Source: a candidate division Zixibacteria bacterium SM23_81
Lineage (GTDB): Bacteria > SM23-81
Assembly (NCBI GenBank): GCA_001304015.1
Contig: LJUY01000016.1
Location: forward strand, 1 to 49,221
Reading direction: 5' to 3'
DNA length: 49,221 nt
Positions 34,861-40,940 of this stretch are shown piece by piece (the first letter of the stretch is position 1; each line of letters starts with the position of its first letter). A model generated the notes under the pieces. The model ran no database searches. It saw only the letters and a list, made by a program, of their open reading frames with translations, and was not told the DNA's origin. Made by a program: the position numbers and the translations under genes.

Positions 34861-35229
34861 CTACTTTTTCTCCTCTTGACCAGCTGTCTCCAATTCCTGG
34901 ATTCGCTTATTGATCTCCTGGAGGGCATCCTCAAAGTACTTGGCTTGATCCTTCAACCCCTCCAGCTCCTGTTCAGGAGCTATCTGGGGAGAGTATGGCC
35001 AGCCAAAAGCTGGATAAGGTTGAACTCCCCAGCCAAAGCGCGCCCAGCCAGGAAGGCCAGTGGCATAATACCAGTGGCGCCAGCCACGTCCCCAACCACC
35101 ACCGCCCCAGAAACCTCGCCCAGGAATTAGATTCATGTACCCCGGCATGTCGTATCCAGCACAATAGCCGGCAGCACGTCCTGTTCTGGGACCCATTCCC
35201 ATGGGACCCGTTCTGTCTCCTCCTGGCAT
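34861..35229 (-). CDS. DUF5320 glycine-rich protein with coiled-coil tail
   Basis: The 122-residue protein starts MPGGDRTGPMGMGPRTGRAA, the hallmark of DUF5320. A Gly/Trp/Tyr-rich middle follows (GRGFWGGGGWGRGWRHW) and a coiled coil ends it (EQELEGLKDQAKYFEDALQ). Such proteins are common in anaerobes next to NifX-like genes; function is unknown. GGAGGATAAGTAA provides the ribosome site. Confidence 0.8.
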   Translation of the reverse strand: MPGGDRTGPMGMGPRTGRAAGYCAGYDMPGYMNLIPGRGFWGGGGWGRGWRHWYYATGLPGWARFGWGVQPYPAFGWPYSPQIAPEQELEGLKDQAKYFEDALQEINKRIQELETAGQEEKK

Positions 35230-35267
35230 TTACTTATCCTCCTTTCAAACAAAGTGTTAGGTGAACA

Positions 35268-35735
35268 TTACCACCCCCGCCCAAACCATCTTCGCCCCCC
35301 TCCTCGGCCCCGACCACGGCCACGGCCGAAGCCCGGCCCAAAGTATCGCGCCGGGAATCCGCGTCCGTAGAAGGGCACCCCAGCATAGGAGTATGCTGTC
35401 GGGTATCCCGTTTGTGCAAACGAAATGCCAGCTCGACCCCAATAGGGGTTCATAAAGCCGGGGGTGGGGTAACCGGCACACAAACCGGCTGCTCTCCCCG
35501 TCATGGGACCCATTCCCATGGGACCCGTTCCATCTCCGCGAGGCATCGAGATCGCCTCCTTTCCATCTATTTGCGGCTCTCTGGAGGAATAGCTCACCGG
35601 CACACCTCTGAGGCCCGCATAGCCCTGGACGCCGGGATCGCCGTCTTTCTGCGAACCTTTCAAAATGCAGTAACCCAGACCACGTCCCGTCATAGGCCCT
35701 GTGCCGTTAGGTCCTGTCCCGTCAAATCCTGGCAT
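35268..35735 (-). CDS. Double DUF5320 protein, probably two genes run together
   Basis: The 155-residue frame holds two DUF5320 starts: MPGFDGTGPNGTGPMTGRGL at residue 1 and MPRGDGTGPMGMGPMTGRAA at about residue 64. The second start has its own AAGGAGG site 8 nt upstream (35541 region), so two products, or a fusion plus an internal product, are likely. The C-terminal part is Gly/Arg/Tyr-rich (GPGFGRGRGRGRGGGRRW) with no coiled coil. A lost stop codon between two tandem genes is the simplest history. Confidence 0.75.
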   Translation of the reverse strand: MPGFDGTGPNGTGPMTGRGLGYCILKGSQKDGDPGVQGYAGLRGVPVSYSSREPQIDGKEAISMPRGDGTGPMGMGPMTGRAAGLCAGYPTPGFMNPYWGRAGISFAQTGYPTAYSYAGVPFYGRGFPARYFGPGFGRGRGRGRGGGRRWFGRGW

Positions 35736-35794
35736 GGTCCATCATCCCCTCTCTGATGTCCAACCGGTCTGGATGTCGACAATCGCATATGGGC

Positions 35795-36016
35795 TCATCT
35801 GGCCCTGCTCATGGGCATCCCGCAACTTGGACAGGTCATGCCCATACAGGGCACGCCCCTTTTGTGCGGCACCGTTTTGCCACAGTTGGGGCAAACGCAG
35901 TTACCACCTAAGCCAAGGCCAAAGCCTCCCATTCTGCCTCCTCCGCCTCCCCGGCCCATTCCTCTTCCCGTACCCGGGCCTTTCCCCGTAGGCCCCGTTC
36001 CGTCACCCCTTGGCAT
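35795..36016 (-). CDS. Small DUF5320-like protein with zinc ribbon
   Basis: The 73-residue protein begins MPRGDGTGPTGKGPGTGRGM, has a Gly-rich stretch, then a zinc ribbon NCVCPNCGKTVPHKRGVPC and CPSCGMPMSRAR. It is therefore a fusion of the DUF5320 head with a metal-binding ribbon. AAGGAGGTGA lies 6 nt before the ATG at 36016. The gene start overlaps the NifU-like gene's end by 14 bp. Confidence 0.75.
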   Translation of the reverse strand: MPRGDGTGPTGKGPGTGRGMGRGGGGGRMGGFGLGLGGNCVCPNCGKTVPHKRGVPCMGMTCPSCGMPMSRAR

Positions 36017-36452
36017 TCGACTCACCTCCTTGATTTTCACAATTCTTCAGTGCTTGATGCAAAGTGTCCACGGCTAACTTAGCGCAATGCAGGTGAGATT
36101 CTGGCAATCCACCCAGGGCTATCAACAATGTCTCCTGATTGAGGGCAGCTGCCTCGGTTATGGTTTTGCCTAAGGCCAATTGAGAGAGTACGCTGCCGCA
36201 GGCCACCGTCGGACCGCATCCATCGGTCAGAAACCCGATTTCAACGATTCGATCCTTATCGATCTTCAGACCGATGTACATGGTATCACCGCATGGGCCG
36301 GTGATAACCGATACCCCATGAGGATCGGAGATCTCTTTTAAGTTTCTTGGTTTAAGATAATTATCGATCACCCGCGGGGAGAAGATCTTACGATCCTCCG
36401 CCAGGATAAGTTCCTGAAGTTCTTTGGTCCACTGATCGGAGGCATTATCCAT
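36003..36452 (-). CDS. NifU N-terminal/IscU-type Fe-S scaffold protein
   Basis: The 149-residue product carries the scaffold ligands: Cys and Asp in ITGPCGDTMYIG, Cys in FLTDGCGPTVACGS and His-Cys in HLHCAKLAVDTLHQAL. IscU-type proteins assemble 2Fe-2S and 4Fe-4S clusters before transfer to carriers such as Mrp. The ATG at 36452 overlaps the DUF89 stop by 8 bp (ATGGATAA), a usual coupling; upstream in-frame ATGs at 36467 and 36485 are possible. Confidence 0.85.
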   Translation of the reverse strand: MDNASDQWTKELQELILAEDRKIFSPRVIDNYLKPRNLKEISDPHGVSVITGPCGDTMYIGLKIDKDRIVEIGFLTDGCGPTVACGSVLSQLALGKTITEAAALNQETLLIALGGLPESHLHCAKLAVDTLHQALKNCENQGGESNAKG

Positions 36453-37359
36453 TTGGCCGATTCCCATCTCCAAGTGCTTCAGCATCCTCTCTATCGAGGT
36501 TGTGGAGACCCGCCTCTTTGACGACCAAACTCCCTTCCTGGACGCCCAGATCCCTGGCCAGCACAGGACATTTGGCCTTCAGCAAGTAGAAGATGTGTTT
36601 ATCTATGTGACTGAGGGTCTCATAGTTACCCTGCCCTTTGGAGATGATCAGGTCGGCCGCTGCAAATCGCTGGCGGAACTCCGGCGAGCAATCCTCCAAG
36701 ATGGTCCCCGGAGCATCGGATCCGTTGTCGATCACCGGAATGAGCCCATTCAATCCGGTGTCATTCAGGTCGCTCATGGTGATGTCATTAATGGCCGGAC
36801 CTCCCCGGACCACAAATGTCACCTTCTCCCGGGGAAGATGCTCTAGAAGAAGCCGATCAAAGAAGACCTCCCCAGCGTTGTCTCCCAAGTAGAGGATGTC
36901 TTCAGCCTGATCTATGGCCTGCCAAAAGCCTGCCCTGTCGTCTATGATCAGCTCATCCGAAAGAGCTGGCTCCAGAATGGAACCTATTTTCGTCCCCAGG
37001 TCGAAACCTGGGGGACCAAAATCAAGGACATTGCCGGCAACAGCCAGCCTGAGGGCCGAATCTTTTGGATTTTCAGATCGGGCCACCATCTTTTTAACCT
37101 GAGGATAGCTCTCAGCACACAGCATGTTGTAGCGAAGTTTCTCAGCCCGGTAAGGATCTGGGTCGCCAGTTTCTTCCCGCACTATTCGGTGAATTCTCTG
37201 GCCCATATGTGGCGGGGTGAGGTTAAAGGAGAAGTCAGCGGTTTCGCGCAAAACTCGCTTCATAATTCGAGCCTGTACCCGGTCATCTTGGGTTGCCATG
37301 CGGCTGGCTTCCAGGGCCTGTCGAAAAAAACAGGGAATGCAGTCCAGAAACGTTTTCAC
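36445..37359 (-). CDS. DUF89/ARMT1-like metal-dependent phosphatase
   Basis: The 304-residue protein has the N-terminal CxxC (KTFLDCIPCFFRQALEA), LRLAVAGNVLDFG, the acidic metal site LYLGDNAGEVFFDRLL, PVIDNGSDAPGT and ISKGQGNYETLS. DUF89 proteins are metal-dependent phosphatases thought to remove damaged phosphometabolites. The GTG at 37359 comes 4 nt after the preceding NifX-like stop and fits the family's MKTFLDC start; an upstream in-frame ATG at 37407 would overlap that gene. Confidence 0.85.
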   Translation of the reverse strand: MKTFLDCIPCFFRQALEASRMATQDDRVQARIMKRVLRETADFSFNLTPPHMGQRIHRIVREETGDPDPYRAEKLRYNMLCAESYPQVKKMVARSENPKDSALRLAVAGNVLDFGPPGFDLGTKIGSILEPALSDELIIDDRAGFWQAIDQAEDILYLGDNAGEVFFDRLLLEHLPREKVTFVVRGGPAINDITMSDLNDTGLNGLIPVIDNGSDAPGTILEDCSPEFRQRFAAADLIISKGQGNYETLSHIDKHIFYLLKAKCPVLARDLGVQEGSLVVKEAGLHNLDREDAEALGDGNRPNG

Positions 37360-37363
37360 TAGT

Positions 37364-37726
37364 TCAGCCCCAGTGATCGGGAACGTCCGGACTTTGGGTG
37401 AACTCAAGCTGTTCCTTTTTGAACTTCTCTACTACTTGGCCCACGGTGCCCTGGATGCCCACCACGACCTTTACGGCCGCTTCCTTCAGGACCATGAAGG
37501 CATTAGGACCGCAATGTCCCGCGATGACAACCTCCACCCCTTTATTGACCACAGTCTCGGCGGCTTGAATGCCCGTCCAATGGTCAACGTTGAGATTCTG
37601 GTGGTTGTCTATTACCTGGACGTCCTCCGTATCGGTGTCGATGACCAGAAAGAAATTCGCCCTGCCAAACCGCTGGTCAATTTCTGACTCCAAAGTGCGG
37701 CCGGTGGATGTTATGGCGATTTTCAT
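37364..37726 (-). CDS. NifX/orange-protein-like protein
   Basis: The 120-residue single-domain protein reads MKIAITSTGRTLESEIDQRF, GRANFFLVIDTDTEDVQVID, VVIAGHCGPNAFMVLKEAAV. Size and motifs match the dinitrogenase Fe-Mo cofactor superfamily that includes the Desulfovibrio orange protein, which holds a Mo-Cu sulfide cluster. Of the members here this is the closest in size to a free ORP. GGGAG lies 6 nt before the ATG. Confidence 0.9.
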   Translation of the reverse strand: MKIAITSTGRTLESEIDQRFGRANFFLVIDTDTEDVQVIDNHQNLNVDHWTGIQAAETVVNKGVEVVIAGHCGPNAFMVLKEAAVKVVVGIQGTVGQVVEKFKKEQLEFTQSPDVPDHWG

Positions 37727-37742
37727 GGTAACTCCCCCGACT

Positions 37743-37766
37743 AGGGGGCGGCGGACACCGCCCCCT
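37743..37766. other. Strong intercistronic hairpin
   Basis: AGGGGGCGG (37743-37751) pairs perfectly with CCGCCCCCT (37758-37766) across a 6-nt loop. On the transcribed minus strand it is not followed by a T run, so it is more likely an mRNA-stabilising or processing hairpin than a terminator. Confidence 0.6.
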
Positions 37767-37783
37767 TTGCAATCCATTAATTC

Positions 37784-38152
37784 TCACTTGGTCTTTTTCT
37801 TGCCCTCGGCCTCCATATCGCCTATGCGCTGACGAATGGCCTGAAGCTCCTGATCCATGGCTTTCGCCTGGGCCTTCAAGGATTCCAGCTCTTGCTCCGG
37901 AGTCCACTGGGTCGGAGACGGCGCTCCCCAGTATGGAGGCGGATATCCCCCATATATGGCCTGCCAGCCCCAGCCGCGCCCACCACCCCAGGCGCGACCT
38001 CTGCCACCGCCCCAGGGAAGACCGCCGCGGCCAACGCCGCGAGGAAACACTCCCGGACCGTAAGCAGGACCCACACCAGGAGGACAGAAACCGAAACCTC
38101 CGCCGGTTCTCGGTCCCAAACCACGAGGACCAGTTCCATCAAATCCTGGCAT
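37784..38152 (-). CDS. DUF5320 glycine-rich protein with coiled-coil tail
   Basis: The 122-residue product starts MPGFDGTGPRGLGPRTGGGF and has a Gly/Pro/Trp-rich middle (GVGRGGLPWGGGRGRAWGGG). It ends in a coiled coil, EQELESLKAQAKAMDQELQ, that also occurs in the proteins at 33896 and 34861. AAGGAGGTG precedes the ATG at 38152; an in-frame start at 38179 is less likely. Confidence 0.8.
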   Translation of the reverse strand: MPGFDGTGPRGLGPRTGGGFGFCPPGVGPAYGPGVFPRGVGRGGLPWGGGRGRAWGGGRGWGWQAIYGGYPPPYWGAPSPTQWTPEQELESLKAQAKAMDQELQAIRQRIGDMEAEGKKKTK

Positions 38153-38199
38153 GTTCGACACCTCCTTTCTAAGAAACATCTAAATGCTTAGTGGCACGG

Positions 38200-38467
38200 T
38201 CTACTCATAGATTTGCTTCATGCCTCGCAAAGGTTCTTGCCTCTGCGGATAGGGTGTTGCCTTCGTCGTGAGTCGGTTGGCGGTATCGAAGCTGGTAACG
38301 TGAATCGTGGATCGTGATTCGTGCTTCGAGGAAACTTGCCAACTGCCACTACCAACTGCCACTTCTATTGCCATTGCCAATCGCCATTATGTTTTTCTCA
38401 AATCTCGGCTCTCGGTTTTTCAAGGCTCCATCGAATTTGATGAATAATTCGCATTGTGCTCTGCAAA
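38200..38467. repeat. Dispersed intergenic element, copy B
   Basis: The blocks follow the order of copy A at 33524: TACTCATAGATTTGCTTCATG, a slightly imperfect hairpin (CGCAAAG 38226-38232 with CTCTGCG 38241-38247), GGCGGTATCGAAGC, GGTAACGTGAATCGTGGATCG and CCAACTGCCACTA units up to about 38395. No gene is supported in it. Confidence 0.7.
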
Positions 38468-38857
38468 TCAACCCAGAAACCATGGAGAGCCTTCCCCTTT
38501 CCCCCGCCGGCGCCATCGCCGGCATCTGCCTCCGGGCCCGACCGCCAATCGCGACCGCAGCTGCCCCGTTAAGAGCAGCAGGATGACCTCCTCGATATCG
38601 CCGGTCACCCAGGGAAATACCCTCACCCCGCGCCTGGTCAGAGACCGCAGGGTAAAACGGTTGATGCCACCACAGATGACCACATCCACACCTCGCTGAT
38701 AAACCCAGTTGATTCGGGCCAGGGGATTTTGCCCCCCCATGGAGAACCTTTCCCTCCCGGTGATTTTCTCCCCATCTATCGTGATCAGTAACATGTCGGG
38801 CGCATGGTCGAAACGAGGAGAGACTCGCGATTCGAAGACAGGAATGGCTGCGGTCAT
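38468..38857 (-). CDS. NifX-like protein, first gene behind the sigma-54 promoter
   Basis: The 129-residue protein (MTAAIPVFESRVSPRFDHAP, VDVVICGGINRFTLRSLTRR, VFPWVTGDIEEVILLLLTG) is a divergent member of the dinitrogenase Fe-Mo cofactor superfamily. The final about 25 residues are very basic (CRRWRRRGKGEG). GGAGG lies 6 nt before the ATG at 38857. A TGGCAT-N5-TTGCC promoter ends about 25 bp upstream, and GCAAT boxes lie further up. It is the first gene of the island after its regulator. Confidence 0.85.
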   Translation of the reverse strand: MTAAIPVFESRVSPRFDHAPDMLLITIDGEKITGRERFSMGGQNPLARINWVYQRGVDVVICGGINRFTLRSLTRRGVRVFPWVTGDIEEVILLLLTGQLRSRLAVGPGGRCRRWRRRGKGEGSPWFLG

Positions 38858-38880
38858 GGTCAACCTCCAACCTCGTGGAA

Positions 38881-38896
38881 GGCAAGGAGTATGCCA
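38881..38896 (-). promoter_or_regulatory. Sigma-54 (-24/-12) promoter
   Basis: The minus strand reads TGGCATACTCCTTGCC, with the invariant GG and GC separated by 10 nt. This is close to the TGGCACG-N4-TTGC consensus. The predicted transcript starts about 12 nt before the gene at 38857, leaving a short leader with GGAGG. Confidence 0.75.
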
Positions 38897-38993
38897 AAGG
38901 CCAGAGATTTTTCTGGAGCGCTATAAGCTCAACTTTTAAAAGACCCTACAGATAAGAAGCCGTTGTACTCTGCGAGAACATCAAATCATTTTG

Positions 38994-39043
38994 ATTGCAA
39001 TATCGCAATATTCTGTGCTTAAATGTTGCGGATTTGCAATATT
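38994..39043 (-). promoter_or_regulatory. Upstream activator sites (GCAAT boxes) for the sigma-54 regulator
   Basis: Plus-strand reading: ATTGCAATATCGCAATATT at 38994-39012 and TTGCGGATTTGCAATATT at 39026-39043. GCAATAT recurs three times. The sites lie roughly 100-160 bp before the -24/-12 promoter, the usual position for enhancer-binding proteins. The same box occurs at 40428-40458 on the regulator's own promoter. Confidence 0.65.
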
Positions 39044-39047
39044 CTCG

Positions 39048-40388
39048 TCATTCTGCCTTTATGCCCATACGTTTCATCTTGCGCCACAGGGTGCTGGGGT
39101 GGATGCCCAAGGCCCGTGCCGTCTTACCCCTGTGACCAGCATTTGCTACCAGAGTCTCCCGGATGACCTTGGCCTCCGATTCTGTGAGGGGATCGCCCAA
39201 GGCCTCTCCCTCAATTCCCGCCGCTTTCATCCTCCCGGAAATCTCCTCGGGAAGGTGTTCCAGCTCTATCACCTTACCTCGACACAGGACGAAGGCATGT
39301 TCGATGATGTTCTCCAATTCCCGTACATTGCCGGGGAAATCGTGGCGCATGAGCAGATCTAAGACCTTCGCAGACACACCAGTTATGTGCTTTCCTTTCT
39401 TAAGGTTGAAGCTGTGAACGAAGTGTTCCACCAGCAGGGGGATATCCTCCCGGCGCTGGGCCAGGGGCGGCAGATCGATCTTGACCACATTCAGCCGATA
39501 GTACAGGTCTTGACGGTAACGTTCCCCCTCCACAAGCTCAGCCAAGTTTCTGTTGGTGGCAGCGATGACACGCACGTCTGCCTTGACGGGAGCAGTAGCT
39601 CCCAGGGGCTCATACTCCCGTTCCTGAAGCACCCGAAGCAGCTTCACCTGCATGGCCGGGGAGATGTCCCCGATCTCGTCCAGAAATATAGTGCCCCCCT
39701 GGGCCAACTTAAAGCGACCCGGCTTGTCCTTCTTGGCGTCGGTAAAGGCTCCTTTGATATAGCCGAAAAGCTCTGATTCCAGAAGGGTGTCCGGGAGAGC
39801 TCCGCAGCTGACCACCACATAAGGCCCTTCTTTTCTGAAGCTGAGGTCATGGATGGCTCGGGCGAAAAGCTCCTTCCCGGAACCGCTGGGCCCCTGGATC
39901 AGAACGGTGCTGTCGCTCTCAGCCACATCGGGAAGAACGACAAAGATTTCCTGAATCCTGTGATTCTTGCTGATGATGTCCATGAAGGTATACCTCTTGG
40001 TGATCTCCTTCTTCAGCTCCTCAAGGGCGGAGAGGTCTCGGAAGGTCTCCACACCGCCAACCACCTTGCCTGCCTCATCCCGCAGAACGGCGGTGCTGAT
40101 GCTGACAGGTACTCTGGTGCCCCGATTGTTCAGAACATCGATGGGCACGTCGATGATCTGCTGACCCGTCTCAATGGTCTTTTTCAGGGCACAGGCCGTC
40201 TGGCATATGCTGGCCTGGAAGACATCGCTGCAGCGCTGGCCGATGGCATCTTCCTGGGAGACGCCGGTGATCTGCTGGGCAGCCTTGTTAAAGGAGGTGA
40301 TCCGCCACTCGGTGTCCACGGTGAACACGCCATCGGCGATGCTGTCCAGAATGGTTGACAGAAAGCGGTCCTGTTTTTGTTTCTCCAT
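39048..40388 (-). CDS. Sigma-54-dependent regulator with Cys-containing PAS domain
   Basis: The 446-residue protein has PAS (about 8-125), AAA+ (about 138-370) with Walker A GPSGSGKE and Walker B TIFLDEIGD, and a Fis-type helix-turn-helix at the end (GKTARALGIHPSTLWRKMKR). The sigma-54 contact loop is GAFTDA instead of GAFTGA. The PAS domain has Cys53, Cys62 and Cys66 (RCSDVFQASICQTACAL), a possible metal or redox site. A homologous regulator (DVU2106) controls the orange-protein operons with sigma-54 in D. vulgaris. It sits directly upstream of the island it probably controls. Confidence 0.92.
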   Translation of the reverse strand: MEKQKQDRFLSTILDSIADGVFTVDTEWRITSFNKAAQQITGVSQEDAIGQRCSDVFQASICQTACALKKTIETGQQIIDVPIDVLNNRGTRVPVSISTAVLRDEAGKVVGGVETFRDLSALEELKKEITKRYTFMDIISKNHRIQEIFVVLPDVAESDSTVLIQGPSGSGKELFARAIHDLSFRKEGPYVVVSCGALPDTLLESELFGYIKGAFTDAKKDKPGRFKLAQGGTIFLDEIGDISPAMQVKLLRVLQEREYEPLGATAPVKADVRVIAATNRNLAELVEGERYRQDLYYRLNVVKIDLPPLAQRREDIPLLVEHFVHSFNLKKGKHITGVSAKVLDLLMRHDFPGNVRELENIIEHAFVLCRGKVIELEHLPEEISGRMKAAGIEGEALGDPLTESEAKVIRETLVANAGHRGKTARALGIHPSTLWRKMKRMGIKAE

Positions 40389-40427
40389 GACTTGCTCCTG
40401 TCCATTAGCAGTATATGGTAGAAGTTT

Positions 40428-40481
40428 ATTGCAATGCGTATTGCATTATTGCAATATACCATTTTCTCAAGCTTGTGTCAA
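40428..40481 (-). promoter_or_regulatory. Sigma-70 promoter of the regulator gene with overlapping GCAAT operator
   Basis: The minus strand reads TTGACA (40476-40481), a 17-nt spacer, TATATT (40453-40458). From the -10 box across the transcript start lies TATTGCAATAATGCAATACG followed by CATTGCAAT (40428-40458). A protein bound there would block RNA polymerase, so negative autoregulation is expected. Confidence 0.75.
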
Positions 40482-40940
40482 GGTCTATTTTTAGGATAGT
40501 ACTGCGCACCTGACATTCCCTTGGGATACGCCCCTTCTCTTTCTTTGCAACAGAATCCCTTCGGAACTAGCTTGTTAAGGCTTAAGTGTATATGGTCCTC
40601 ACCATCCAGCTCGACCTGTTGTTCCCCTCATAGTTTTCAGAGACCCCCGCATTTTGGAGCGTTTTTTGCACAATTTCATCGTACGCTAAAAAACTCGCAG
40701 CTGCTACTCCCCAAAATCATGAGCAAAATTAATACATTACTCAACTAAAGATCCGTAAGTGTACAGAATTACATATAGTTGCATAATATATGCTGCAGAA
40801 ATTAGGCAATCGCCTAAATCCTAAACTTTTTCAGCGATAAACTCTTTCTTCAGAATATAGCTATGAATTTTCTCTTGAAATCCTTTGATTTGTTGAGTAA
40901 TTTACTAGATAGGTCAATCATAATACTTAGCAAGTTCTAA
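40482..40940 (+). promoter_or_regulatory. Divergent intergenic region with promoter for the GAF kinase gene
   Basis: TTGAAA (40875-40880), 17 nt, TAATTT (40898-40903) gives a likely promoter about 40 bp before the ATG at 40941. The rest of the region (40482-40870) is A+T-rich and holds no gene I can support. Confidence 0.5.
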
